The notes beneath the pieces were generated by a model, which ran no database searches, had not been told where the DNA came from, and saw nothing but the letters and a program-made list of their open reading frames with translations. From contig NW_002476420.1 of assembly GCF_000189635.1 (NCBI RefSeq), forward strand, positions 410,625 through 474,624: a DNA stretch of 64,000 bases, read 5' to 3'. Shown piece after piece: positions 48,457 to 61,760 of this stretch (position 1 is its first letter; every line of letters starts with the position of its first letter). Source of the stretch: Tetrahymena thermophila SB210. Taxonomy: Eukaryota > Ciliophora > Oligohymenophorea > Hymenostomatida > Tetrahymenidae. A program made the translations under genes and the position numbers.

Positions 48457-49717
48457 TTGTGATATTATATTTATTTATTTAGTAGTATTTTAATATTTAA
48501 CTAATTAGTATCTTTGCAATTGATTAAAATTAATCAGCAATATAATAAAAGAGTTGTTTGTTTGTTTGTTTTTGGTAAATATTTAAATATCTATTTCTGA
48601 TTCACCTAAGAAGTAAATTAGGTAAATTTTAAATTTAATTTAACAAGAAATTAATAATATTATAGCTATTATTTCTATTTCTAAATTATCAAGTTACTAA
48701 TTTATTTTAATTACTCTTATAATGTTGAAGAGAGGTTTTAAATAAATAACTTTTTATAAAAAATTGCTAATTTTTTAAACATAGATTTATTATTTTAAGT
48801 TTTAAAAGATTTTTAATAAATGATAAAGATTTATTTTATTTATTTATTTATTTGATTAGATAAAAAAAATTAAATATTTTTTAATAGGAAATAATTTAAT
48901 TAACTCTTCAATTTTATTTTATTAAAATGTATTAAATTTCTATTCTTTACTTTAATTAAATATTTTAAAATTAGAAACATTCGTTTAAATGGGAATTGAA
49001 TCAGATAATTTGTATTTTTCTAAAAAGGATTTACTTAGGTAAATATACCTTCAAAATTATATATATTCACTTTCAATTTAAGAATTCTTAAATATTAAAT
49101 TTAGTTAGGATGTTTATTTAAAATTTAAATATCATCTATCCTCAAAATTTAATTTAATATTAAATTGCCCTATTAAACCAAATAAAATAATTTAGATTTC
49201 ATAATATTCATTAAAATTTAATTTCATATGTGCCATTTTAAGAATTTATCGATAAAATTGCTTTTTGGCATTTATTTTTCAAAGTTAATCAAATAAATTG
49301 GAAGAACAAAAAGTATTTAGAAAAAATTAGATCTTTTTTTTAGATTAGAAAAATGAAATTTACTTTTGATAGTTTTATTAAATTAAAAATTATAAAAAAA
49401 AGTAAAATAATTTAGATTTTAATTAAAATAAAGAATTAATTAAACAAGAAAACAATTAATAGAATAAATAATTTATAATTAACTATTTTCTTAATTTTAA
49501 TAAAATTAGTTTTATATTATTTTATAATAATCAAAAATCAACTCATTCATTCATTCACTTAGTTATATGCCAAGTCTCTCTTTCATTTAGTATTTTTAAA
49601 TATTTTTTTTAGATTTGTATTTTAATTGTTAATATATTTTTAATTTAAATTATCATTTTCTTAATTTCAATAAGAAAGATGTTTTATTTCTATCAATGCA
49701 CATTTTCTGAGTTTTAA
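48457..49717. other. AT-rich intergenic region
   Basis: About 1.26 kb between two minus-strand genes, very AT-rich, with a short GTTT run near 48,555. No exon was recognised. Confidence 0.5.
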
Positions 49718-52700
49718 TCAGGATAAATTACGTCCTTTTTTTAAATATTTGTATTAGTTATTTCTTTCTTTCTAACAAATAATTAAACTTACTTCTTTTC
49801 CATTCTTATAACGAATTTTTTTCACTTTATTTACATCTACTGTTTAAATAGATCCATCTGCAAAGAATGTCTTTTCTTCGCCATCTTCATAAATATATTT
49901 TTCTGTTCCATCAGCAAAACTTTTCGGTTTAATAAAAAATTATATAAACGCTTTTAAAATTATTTTTAGCTAAATTTACATTATTTCTTTTCTGCCTTAA
50001 GGGAAGTGAATTTCTATTTGATTACTTGGGAAATTATAAATCTATAAATTAATTTTAAAAGTTTAATTTAAAGACCTTAAAAACAAACAATCTAAATTTA
50101 CATTTATATGATTTGTTAATGTGGTTTAAGTGGTTTGAGCATCAGCAAAGTAATAAATAACTGTATGATCAGGAAGAACCTATAAAATTTTAAGCTTAAA
50201 TAATGCTATTCATTAAAATAATTTTACTTGTTTAACGTCTTAATTGATAAAATTGACTAAAGTGTAACCGTTTGGAAAAACTTAACGCTTAACTCCATTA
50301 GCAAACTAAACAACTTACCTGCCATCTTCATAAAAAGTTTGTATCTAATTAAATATAATTATTTATTTAAATAAAACAAGCTATAATACTATTAAAAATC
50401 TAAATAAATAATCATTTTTTATATTTTAATTTACTTTTCCATCCATTGTAATGTTTTCACTGACAGGGTGAGAAGGATTGTTTAAATTTTGAATGACATT
50501 TTAATAAAATATGTTTTGATCGTAATGGAATTGTTCTCTTTATATTTCATCTCCAATTTATCTAATGCTAATATTTCTGCATTAAGATAGAGTAGAAATG
50601 TCATATTTATACTACTTTTACTAATTTACTGATTATTTTTGAGGCTTTTATTAAATTTATTATTTTTATTATGTGCTGTTGCTATTTTATACAACTTATT
50701 ATTTATTTTCTTTTTCATTTTGTACCAATTTTTTTTTATCGTTTTTATGAGCAGAAGAAACACTAGACATGGCGGTATTAGTACTGCCAACACTATTATT
50801 AGCATTTTAAATACTTATAGAATTACTCTTCGAGTTCATTCTATTGCTAGTGCTAGTAGGAACATCTGAGTTGTGCTATTATTTTATATTTATACTTTAT
50901 TTGGTCTCAATTTTAGACTTTTTATTATTCTCGCTGTAAGTGTGGCTGGTAGGATTAAAATTTATAATATCTTCATAAGTTTCCAAGTGTTCATCTTCAT
51001 TTTCTTCTTCTTTTTTACCTAATATTTTTATTAAAAAATAAATTAATATTAAATAAAAAGTGTTTAAATTTAATTGATAAAATTTGCTAATTTAATAGAA
51101 AATTTAATTAAATTTATTCATTTATTTCTATTTTGATAAAACTCGCTTTATGAAAATATTTTAAAAGCAAATTAACAATTTTTAATTTTAAGGTTCCTTT
51201 AAAATTTATTAAAAAAATTATTCTTAATTGTTTACCTGAATAGCTGTTTTCATAATCTTGACTAACATCTGCATGAATTTTATTCTTTTATCCTTATTTA
51301 CTTCCCTTAGAAGCATTTGATACGGAGGGATCTCTTTAGTAGTTCTCATAATTTTCAAACTAAGCATCTTCATCTTCATCGTTATGTTCTCCATAATTGT
51401 CATCTTAATCATAGTTGTAATCGTATTTAAAATTATCATCTTCATTGTTGTATTTTGCTGTGTTATTATCATATTAATAGTCATAATTAGAACTCATTGA
51501 TTTATTCTTCTTCTTTTAGAAGTCTCCCATTACATTACTTTTTTTCATCTAATTTTTTTAATTGTTTTGAGAATAGCCTAAACTTTCTTCCTCATCCATG
51601 TCATTCTAATAAGCATCATCTACAATTGTTTTAGATGGTTTCTATTTATATAAAAATATTACTTTAACTTATGTTTTTTCAATATTTTCTAATTATTAAT
51701 AATTTTAAACAACAAATACAGATTTGAATGGAGATTTTGTGGGAACTTTTTGTGGTTACTTAGAACTGCTAGTTCTGCTCAGATTATTTTATTTGTTTAG
51801 ATTAGAGCCAGCACCTCCATCTAATCTCATATTCTCTAAATGCTTTATCTCATCTTTAAGCTCTTAGTTTTTTTAAGTTAGCTCATCAATGAGTTTCTTT
51901 TGTCTATCAATGGTTAGTTTATTTCTTTAATCTTTTATTTTAATTTCTTCTTGCAATTTCTTATTCATCGCCTTTAGATTTTCTATTTCTTCTCTTTCCT
52001 TTCTGTTAGGCATATTTTGCATAGCCTTAAATTAAATATTTTAAATATAAATAAATAAGTAAAAAAATTATTAAATAAATGTGATTTATGAATCTTTTAA
52101 ATATTTTTACTTTCTACTATCTGTCTGCAATTCTTTTTTCGTTTTAAATCTTCTTTTTTTCTTCTTTTTTCCATTCTTCTAATTCTTGGATTTCTAACTC
52201 TTTTTACTTAGCAAATTGCTCTTTTTCTTTATTAAAAGATTTAAGAAGATCTTCGTATTTGCTTCTCATTCTTTTAACTCTCTCATTTTCAAGCTTCACT
52301 TTACTGACTTCGCTGTCCAATTTTTCAATTTATTCATTAGTAAATTCTTGAATGAGCTATCTCTTTTATTCAGGAGTTAAATCATTTAAAGAGATTCCAC
52401 CTGGAGAAATTTTTTATTAATTACTATTAGAGCCTTTCTAATTGTTTCCTTTTTTGTTAAAATATTTTTAAACCACCTTAGAATATTATTAATCTGGATC
52501 ATCATTGAATTCATCATCGTTGTTGTTTGATTTGTCATCTCTAAATTCATTTTCATCATTATTTTCTGACCCTGCATCACTGTCATGAATATTTAATTTA
52601 TTACTCTTCTTTTCATCTTCTTTTTTGCTAAATTTATTTTTATTATTTATTTGGTTATTTTTTCTGTTATGATCCTCGTCACCCCACTCTTCTTCATCAT

Positions 52701-55700
52701 CAAATTGATATGCTCCTTCACTCTTATGAATTTTATTCTTATTTTCTTCACTATCCTTCCTTACTGCTTTATTCTAAATGCTTGCTAAGCTGGTTGGAGG
52801 TCTTGAATTTTTATTAATCTTCTGTGCATATTCATTTTCTTCCTCATCTTTATCATCTTAATTATCTTGTAGATACTTAAAAGGCTGGTACTTTTTACCA
52901 CCAAACTCATTTTCTTCTTGATCATCATTCAAATCGTCTTTATTATCATATTCTTCGTTACTTTCCTTTCTCTTTTTCTTGAGGTTTCTAGGATTGTAGT
53001 CATCTTCATCATCTAAAGAAATAAGATCTGAATTTTTTTTTTGCTTCTGCTGCTATGGTTTTTTATCATTTTTCTTTTGTTAATTAGTGCTGCTATTTTA
53101 TGGTGGCTTATCATTAATATCTTTGATTTAACTAGAGGATTAAGTATTCGCTTATTCTTCCTTTTTAAATCCTTGTATGCCACCTCCTTTGCCTTAACCT
53201 CTTTACAAAAATTTCTTTTTTTCTTTAGGACCATTTGCTTTGTCAGTAATATCTACATTCGAAGAGATTTAATTTAAGCTATCTAATCCTCCTGTGCTGT
53301 GAATTTAATTTAGCTTATTTGAGCCTCCAACAGGTTTCTCATTAAAATTATTTTGATTAGAACCACCAAAACCTTCATTTTTTGAGAGAGAAGAAGCTGA
53401 TTTAAAATTATTGGATGTGGCTTTTTTAGGTTTTTAAATATTAGTTACACTAGCACTGCCACCTATAACATCTCCTTTTTATTGGTTGCCTATTTCTTCA
53501 ATGTGGTTTTGTGCTGCCTTTGAGCGCTTTTATGCGTTAGACAAAAATGTTCTAGAACCTTTCTTTAAAAAAGTTTATCTTCTGCTTCCTGCTTATCCCC
53601 CATTATTATCATTGTAATCCTAAAAATCATCTTAACCTTCTTCTCTCATTTTTTCTTCAATAAGATCTTCAAAATTCCTAAACCCTGCTTTAGATTTTAT
53701 AGGGATTTCTTCAATAGGATTAAAGCTTCTAGATGTATTAAAATTTTACTGATGATGTTCGCTTTCGTTTCCCATTTAATTATTATTTTTAAACTAATTT
53801 TTAGAAGACTAGATAGGTCTTTCATCCTCATCATCAATAAAGTGTTTGTTTTAATTATTTTTTTAGGACTAAATAGGTCTTTCATCATTGAAATAATTGT
53901 TTTTTTGAGATTTAATTGGTTGGTCTAATTCTTGATAATTATTTATTTTATTCTATATTTAACTATTTTTATTTTGAGTATATTTTTGAGGAGGGAAACT
54001 ATCATCTTACTGCTCGAATTGATCTTTATATGGATTTGTTTAATTCCTTGCCCCTTTGATAGGTCTCTCGTCATCAACAAAATTTTATCTACTATTTTTA
54101 CTCTGAATAGGGAGATATTAATTTATTTCTTCTTCCTAATTGATGTCATATGGTCTATTTTGATATTAACTTTTAGTTGAGAGAGGAGGATGCATATTCT
54201 CCATCTAACCTCTATTAAATTTACTATCATCATTATTTTAATTGTTCCCTCTTACCTTCAAATTACTCATTAAATATTGCTAATCATTATCTGATAGAGC
54301 ATTAGAATTGAACTATTTTTGGTTTACTTTTTCTTTTTGTTAGTATTCATTTTCATAATTATTCATTTTATTAACATTTTACTAGTTTCTTGGATATTAA
54401 TTCAATGCTTGATTTTAATGCATATTTACGATGCTATCTCTTAAGAATTCATTATCATCCCCCAATACAGATGATGGATTTATATTTTCTGCATTGTATG
54501 GTTTCTCCTCAAACTTATTTGGCATTTGACTATTCCTGATATTATTTTGGTTAACTGGTCTCTCATTATTTAAATTAACTGCTTTTCTATCATTATACAT
54601 ATTGCCTATGTTTCTATCTTAGTTGTAAGTGTTATACATAACATCTTCGCTCCTTCCGTTACCAGGTATAATTCCTTTTTAATTATAATTTTTGTTAAAT
54701 AAATCATTATCTTCTTCCTTATTCTAGCCAGCCTATCCTCTAAGATTTTAATTTCCAACAAAGCTCTACTTATTGGAAGACTAAAAATGATTGAAATTTT
54801 AAGATTGATCAAAGTTATTGTCATATTCTACAAACTCCGATTTAGATTAAAGCTACTATTCTGAAAAACCGGAAAGATCAAACAAGTTACTGCTATTATT
54901 TCCAGTAATTTAAGGATTATTATTCATAATATTATTGCTTTTCTTATTGAGCATGTTAGGATTTTAGCTATTATTATTTTATTGATTGTTGCTAATCCCT
55001 ATTGGTGATTAATTCGACCTATAATTAATTAATTTATTAATTAAAATTATTTCCATAAAAACAATTAAATAAATTTTAATAAACTACTACATTCAACTTA
55101 AAAGTAAGTAAGCTATTAATGAATTTTATATTTCTTGACTTTAAATGTAGAATAAACAAATAGATAAATAAATTTAATATTTTTTATTACTTTTGAAGTT
55201 TATCATAAAAACTCTGTAAGTCATTTTACTGATTGAAGAATCTGTCTTCCATACTTCTAAAAGCAGTATCGATATTTTCTCTAGTCATTGTGTTATTTAA
55301 ATTAACATTGCTATTTTGTTTAAGCTATGGTTATAGTTGTTGTTATGATTGATATTACTATGGCTAAATATTATTTTAGAATAAATTAGCACCCATTTGC
55401 TAACTATTCGCACTGTTCATATTCATTCCTCCTATATTGCTGTTATTCATATTACTGGTATATTAACTCATCATGCTTTGAAGAGCGTTTGGATTAAATT
55501 GTCCGCCGTTTTAGTTCATCATCATCATTTTAAACATATTATTAACCATATCAAACATTTAAGATGTTGCTTAATTATTTCCTCCTCCAGCACTCATCAT
55601 GCCTGTAATATTAAAAATATAATCTAATTTTTATTTGCTATTTTTTGATTTATTTACTGTTATCTAAATTCATCATTTGCTGAGGAAATCCTTAATTTAT

Positions 55701-55858
55701 ATTAAAGCTATTAGGGTTCATCATACTCTAAAAGCTTCTATCTATAATTAAATTTTAAAAATTGCAAATAATATGCTTAAAAAACTCTAAATAATTTATT
55801 ATAATTCTACAACAACACTAAAAAATTCAGTACCTTAAGACTAAGACTAATCTCCCAT
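49718..55858 (-). CDS. SAS-4/CPAP (CENPJ) centriole/basal-body assembly protein
   Basis: SAS-4/CPAP controls centriole microtubule growth and tethers pericentriolar material; in ciliates the expected site is the basal body. Order of parts: start at 55858 (MGDQSQSQ), then M/N/Q-rich exons to 55,190 (NTMTRENIDTAFRSMEDRFF). A very large exon (about 55,018-52,120) is acidic and asparagine-rich with repeated D/N-ERP-I/V motifs. A coiled coil follows (EFTNEQIEKLDSEVSKVKLE, KELEIQELEEWKKEEKRRF, IENLKAMNKKLQEEIK, LKDEIKHLENMRLDGG). An acidic Y/D-rich exon is at about 51,640-51,235. The C-terminal TCP10/G-box domain has beta-repeats TFYEDGR, FANGVK, FPNGYTLVNFINQDVKQ, LPDHTVIYYFADAQTT, FPSNQIEIHFPQGRKE and SFADGTEKYIYEDGEEKTFF. 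This last domain, which binds STIL/Ana2 in animals, makes the call. The extreme C-terminus after GKEV is uncertain (TGA at 49718-49720, or a further intron). Confidence 0.88.
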
Positions 55859-56637
55859 AATATGCTAAATATTGAATTGTGGTTATGCTAATTCTGAATG
55901 TACCTATCTACCTACTTACTTATTAATTTGCAGAACTATTTATTTTCCAAAATAAATTAACAAAAAAACAAACAATTAATCTTGGATTTTTAATTTTTTT
56001 GAATATTTTATTTAAAAAAAGAAATTTTGATTAGATTGAAGAAAAATATGAATATTTTTCAAATATAATTTAGCGTAAAACAAAAATTATATTTATTACT
56101 TGACATACTGACAATACTTATTAAAGCAAAAGTGATAAACTAAGTTAGAATTTAAATTTTCAATTTTATCTATTTTTGCCAAGCCTTCAATGATTCTCTA
56201 GTTAATTTAATATATCTACTTACATACTTATAAAAACTTATTTATATATATTAAATCTTTCCTTCATTTAATTTTTAGATTTTCAAATATTAAAGTAATT
56301 TATTTAATAATATTAAATACAAACTTACCTAGCTAATTTTGAATTTAAAATGCTACTATTCTGTAATTAATAGACATTAAATTTAAATATATTTGGTAAA
56401 TATTTTTTTATAATAAAATAATTCTCACAAAAACTCTACAAAAATTTAATCTAATATTTTAGAAATACTTTTTACTAATTTTTAATTTATTTACAAATTG
56501 AAAGAAAATATTGAGAATTTAGTGCTACTATTTATTTTCTATCTTATTTATTTTATATAAATATGTTCTAAATTATAAATTCTTTTTATACAAATATATA
56601 CAGATTTATAAATGCAGGTGACGTGTTGGTTGTTGGT
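55859..56637. other. AT-rich intergenic region
   Basis: About 780 bases between two minus-strand genes. It contains a TACC/TACT-type run at 55,900-55,925 similar to those near 59.3 and 59.6 kb. No exon was recognised. Confidence 0.5.
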
Positions 56638-58938
56638 TCAGAAAGGATCAAAACTTAAACAAAACGGATAGCTTGGAAGCGATTTTTTAGCTCTAACTTT
56701 TCTAAACCCTTCTACTGTATTAAGCATTTCATTTTCTTTTTTAGTAATCCCACAAAATCCTTTATTTTGATGATACATCCTACTCATTATTTTTTTCATT
56801 TTTTAATTTTCTTCCATCTTCTCATCAAAGCGGTCTAACTCATCAATAACATTCTATTTTATATATTTTAATAATTAAATATATTAATACATTTTTAATT
56901 CTATTTTTAAATTAATAACAATTAAAATTATTTCAAATATTTATATAGAAATGAGGGAGGTATGATCTAAATTTTATTTATTTTTAAATTTATATTTATT
57001 CATGTCAAAATTCTAAATTTTGTAAGATTTTTAAAAAATTTAAAAATAATTTCTCCCTTATTATAAATAAAATTACCTAATCTGTAATATTTAGTACTTG
57101 CTAGTTACACTTAGTAGTATGTTGTAGGGATTTGCAGAGAGAAGATTAATTTTTACGATCTGTCTCTGAATTGTATGGAATAGGTTTTTAATTTTTAAAT
57201 TCGAAGATAAAGTTTTCTCTTTTTGGTGAATTTCTACTTTACTATTAAATTTTAGAGTTTATAAACTCAATCGGATTTGATGATGTTTACGGCCTAACTT
57301 TATTTACTCTGTAAGGAAATTAATTTTAAGAAGCTACAAGTTTATTAGATCCATTATAATCGCCATTATTTACACTATCAATTAGCTTCTAGTTCGTTAG
57401 ATTTATATTAATAACTTCGCCACCATTCATGTTTTCGTTATTCCTTGTAGCTTCTTTTGCACTTTATATACTTCTTAATAGGCTTCCTACTTTGCAAATT
57501 TATTCAGATTTAGTTTCATTGCTATCTACATAATAAGCGTTATTTCCTTATATTTATTAAGCATTACTATTTTTATTTTAGTCTTCTAATACAAACATTC
57601 CTTTTGTGCCTATAGCTCGCAGATTATAATCATAATGAATCCCATATTCTTATTGGCTCATCACTCTTTTCCTTCTTGTTTCATTTTGCTAGTTGTTACT
57701 ATCCTATTAAAGTGCCTATTTATTTCCATACAAAAATTTATTAAAATATGATTCTCCATCCATCCATAAAATTTCTTTAAAATACTAATCAATCAATTTT
57801 GATTAATTAAAATCTGTTTAGATTAAATTATAAATTTCATCTGTGCAAGCAAAATTGGAAATAATAAAAGGATTTGATTTAATTATAACAGAAACAATTA
57901 ATTTATTTATTATACTGAGTATAAGTATTTATTTAAATCAGAAATTGTATGTACCTAAATCGTGTTTCCGCACCTAGAAATAGCTGAATTTAATCTTGGA
58001 TATCGCTGCATACTGCCAAGAGTAGCGTTTAAATTTGATATTTATTAATTATTTTCTTTTGTTATTGTGCTTTACCCTGTTTGGCCATTGATTTGCTCAT
58101 TTTTATATTATGTTTTTATTTAACATTCATCTTTTACTGTATTTAATCCTGATAATTAGATTTAAAAAGAAGTATTTTGTTTTTGCTTTATATCCGCATT
58201 CAAATTCCTTTTGAAATTTTCTAAGAATGTCTAACGAGTCTTTTCTCTGAATTGTTTTTATTTTTCTAATTATTTTATCATTTCATCTTGCTTATTAAAT
58301 TCAATGTTTTAATTCCACTCTTCTCCTTTATTTTAATATTCTTCCATTTTTGGATGCCAAATTTTAGGTGTTGGCCCTTCAATTTTATTTGGATAATCTA
58401 CAACATTTTGTTTAGCTACATTTTCTAACAATTTAGTTTTTGTGGAGGATAAACCTCTTGGACTATCATTTTGATAAAAACTCATACCAGTTGATCGCTT
58501 ACTGTTTTTTACAGTAATTTGGTACTTCTATTCTAAGCCAAAATCTTCAAGAGGAGCATCTAAATCGTCGCTTTATTTCTTAATAAATTATGTTGCTTTA
58601 GTTGTACCTTAACTTGCTGGTCTGCTGCCTTTACGAGAAACTTGACCTTATTAATTTATTGCTGGATTATATGGATCGCCTTATCCTTAATTACTTGTTT
58701 AAGTTGTATATTGATAATTGTTTCTTTTCTTTGCTAATGCACTAGGGGGTTTTGTAACATTATCTTCCCATTAGTTCTTTTTTTATTATTAAAGCTAAAT
58801 TATATCATTTTCTAACATATCTATAGAAGTTAGATTTGAAGAAACTATTTAGTTCTGTAAGCTGATTTTTCTTTTATTTGATTATGATGTCCCTGGTTTA
58901 GAACTAGGGAGATTTGTTATCTAAGCAGAGTCTTTCAT
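56638..58938 (-). CDS. Unrecognised basic, Q/N-rich protein
   Basis: The start at 58938 gives MKDSAQITNLPSSKPGTSQS. The first large exon (to about 57,960) is polar and basic, with GQVSRKGSRPASQGTTKATQ, EDFGLEQKYQITVKNSKRST, GPTPKIWHPKMEEYQNKGEE and a short helical stretch MIKQLEKQKQFREKTRQTFL. The second large exon (about 57,840-57,230) contains EYGIHYDYNLRAIGTKGMF and EVININLTNQKLIDSV. A last exon (about 56,855-56,638) reads NVIDELDRFDEKMEEN, MSRMYHQNKGFCGITKKEN and LPSYPFCLSFDPF before TGA. There is no signal peptide or membrane segment. I do not recognise a family. It lies beside the SAS-4 gene, with the same orientation and a 780-base gap, so the two are not an operon-like pair. Confidence 0.65.
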
Positions 58939-60243
58939 ATGTATATCTGAATAAAAAATAAATGTGAATTTCTTATAGCAGCTATTATTTTTATAAGAAA
59001 TGAACAAAGGTTTTTAACTAACTAACTAACTTCTTTTAACTCCTTATAATATTTAAGCAAGTATGAAGATATTCCTAAATTGCTTTTATATTAATTTATT
59101 TTTAATAGTTATTAATTGACAATGTTTTATCGATTAATATTATTTATTTATTACTCAACACTTCAAAAAATAATCAAATGATATATTTTTCTTTTTATTT
59201 ACCAACACTAATTATTTATAACTCTTTTCATTTTACCATTCAATCAACTTATCGTTAATTAAATTAACATGGTTTGGTTATTAAGATAATGAAAGATAAA
59301 GAGTTAGAAAAGTGCATTCAGTTTTACCTACCTACATATCTACATACTTATCATCTATCTGCAATTTTAGAATACTAAATGTAAACCTTATCTATATATT
59401 TAATTTACATGCTTTACATTATAATGTATATTTAGAATAATTACTTATTTGTTAATTATAAAAAAACAAGAAATTAAATTAGAATTTTTTTATGTTAAAA
59501 TACAAATTAAAAATAGCATTTTGCTTGCTAATCAAATAAAAATTAAAAAATTATAATATCTTTTGCTTCAAGAAATAATTTTTTAATTTAAATAAACAAC
59601 AAAGGAGAAAGAGTGAGAGAGAAAGTGCATTCAATTTTACCTACCTACCTACCTACCTAGCTACAAGCTACAATTTAAGAATGCTAAATATAAACCTTAT
59701 CTAGTTATTTAATTTACATGCTTTACATCACATTTTCAATTAAAAATAATTACTTATTTATTAATTTTTAATGAACAATTAATTAAATTAAAATTTTTTT
59801 TTATTAAAATTGAAGCAAACATTTAGCTTGCTAACCAAATAAAAATTAAAAAATATCAATATCTTTTGTTTCAAGAAATAACTTTCTAATTTAAATAAAT
59901 GATTTAGAAAATAAGAAAAAACTTTGATATTTTATTTAACTTGTTTTTTATTTAAATTTATTTATTGACATTTATTTTTAACCTGATTTTTGTGAAAATT
60001 GATTTAATTTGAATCGGAAATATTGTTTTGAATAAATGATTTATATATTTATTTCTTTATATATTAGATAAATAATATTTAAACCATAAAAATTAAGTTT
60101 TTTGTATTATTTTAATAATTAAAGAGATGCTAATATACAATGAAAACAAATAATTTGCATTATGTGTACTAATTATTAAATCAAAGAATCCAAAATTTAA
60201 AATATAATTCATGTAACAAAGTTTGCTTGCTAATTTGTTAGTT
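58939..60243. other. Intergenic region with tandem duplication
   Basis: About 1.3 kb of AT-rich sequence between two minus-strand genes. The central part is an imperfect direct duplication, annotated separately. No exon was recognised. Confidence 0.55.
59299..59900. repeat. Imperfect ~300-bp tandem duplication
   Basis: The segment from about 59,299 to 59,597 recurs at about 59,608-59,900. Shared landmarks are GTGCATTCA (59,312 and 59,625), the TACC/TACATAC run, AAACCTTATCTA, TTTACATGCTTTACAT and a TTCAAGAAATAA block. The TACC run is expanded in the second copy. Short A/T indels separate the copies, so the duplication is old. Confidence 0.8.
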
Positions 60244-61760
60244 TCACATTTCACCTTAAAATTAGTTGTTTGAATGTGAATTATTTAGAGAAACATTATC
60301 GTCTGAAACTATGTTTGTCGACATTTCATGGCTATCTAGCATATCTCCCATTTCTCTCATAAATCCAGCAACGCTGTTTTCAGTTTGAGATAATTTTTCT
60401 TTTAACTCAATATTTTCTTGCTCAGCCTCTCTTACCTTTTGTAAAATGAAATAAATTAAAATATATTAATTTATTTATTTATTTTTTATAGGCAAAAACC
60501 AATTAAAAAACTTAAATATTTAATTTGCAAATAAGATATAAGCAAGGAAAACAAACATACCTTTTATTCTAGTAATTTATATGTGACTAATTATTGAGGA
60601 TCTTTTTTTGTATTTGCTTGAGGGTTTGGATTTGGCAGGGCATTCAAACTTGCTAACTATCTTTAAAGCATCTAAATTTGTTGATCTTTACCCTTTATTT
60701 TAGTGATAAGCTCTATTTCTTTATTTTTGAGCTAGAATACGAACTGGTTAGACTCTTCATTCTTTTTGTTAATACTACTTAATTCTTAATCCTTTTTATT
60801 GAGTGTTACTACGAATTCCTTTTTGAACTTTTCATGCTCTAATTTGATTTTCTATTCATATTCTTTTAAGTTATTTACAAATATAATTTTCTTGAAAGAC
60901 TAGTTTAACTGTTTATTAATGATTTTCTGAAGAGCAAACTGAATGCTTCCTACTTTTTTTTCCAAAATACGGAAGATAAGTTTAGATTTTAATTAGTTGT
61001 TTTATTTTTTTATGTAGCTATGTTATTAAATGTCTTTAAATGCATTGAGTTTATGGAGCCACTCTCTAAATTATTCAAAACCAAATTTAAATAATTCAAT
61101 CAATATTGACATTAATTATTTACCTTTTCTTAATCATATTTGCTATTTTTGTGAGCATAGTTTCTAATTTTATAAATACCAATTAATATTTTGTCATGAT
61201 CCCTACTGTTTCTACATGAATCAGCTGTTATCTTTATTTAAATAGAATTTTTGAATGGCATATTGACTAATTGTTTTATATTAAAGTTTGTGTTAATTCT
61301 CAAATTACTTATGCTATTCCTCTTGTTTTTTGATCATTTTTTCAAGCTATTTTATCTCGACTATCAGACCATCTCTCTATTATAAATAAAGAATTTAGTT
61401 ATTTACTTACTCATTTATAGCTTTAATTAATATAAATTGCATAAATAAAGCTGTTTATTTGAACTTATTTAGCAATTTATTCAATATATTTACTTAATTC
61501 TTAGAATCTAATTGCTTAGGAGTAGGAAAGGAAGCTAAAAGCTCTGATGGAAACTTACCATCAGGCGTTTTACCATAGAGACTATTATGCATTTCGGCTG
61601 CTTACTAAAGATTACTTGAGAATTATTAATTTTCATTAAGATTTGTAAGCTTAATGCTATTTGAATCTTAAATATACATAGCATCTCTTTAATTATAGAT
61701 ATGTTTTTCTGATCTATGTACATGCTTGCTGCTAATCATATCATGCAACCTTTTATTCAT
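60244..61760 (-). CDS. Coiled-coil protein of unknown function
   Basis: The start at 61760 gives MNKRLHDMISSKHVHRSEKH. The first exon continues YGKTPDGKFPSELLASFPTP. Later exons are helical and charged: DGLIVEIKQLEKMIKKQEEQ (about 61,375), FREWLHKLNAFKDI (about 61,060), GSIQFALQKIINKQ, KEYEQKIKLEHEKFKKEFVV and IELITKIKGKDQQIQMLQRQ. A short P/N-rich linker (NALPNPNPQANTKKDPQ) and a last exon (REAEQENIELKEKLSQTENS, GFMREMGDMLDSHEMS) follow, ending at TGA 60246-60244. Exon joins between 61,430 and 61,080 are uncertain. Long coiled coils suggest a structural or cytoskeletal protein. No family was recognised. Confidence 0.6.

Noticed and set aside
50639-50869. Plus-strand hydrophobic open frame resembling a membrane protein
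   Set aside because: Antisense of the N/S/Q-rich linker of the SAS-4 gene; hydrophobicity arises from complementing Asn/Lys codons.
54415-54600. Separate small protein MYNDRKAVNLNN
   Set aside because: It is an internal part of the SAS-4 large exon, interrupted only by TAA/TAG glutamine codons.
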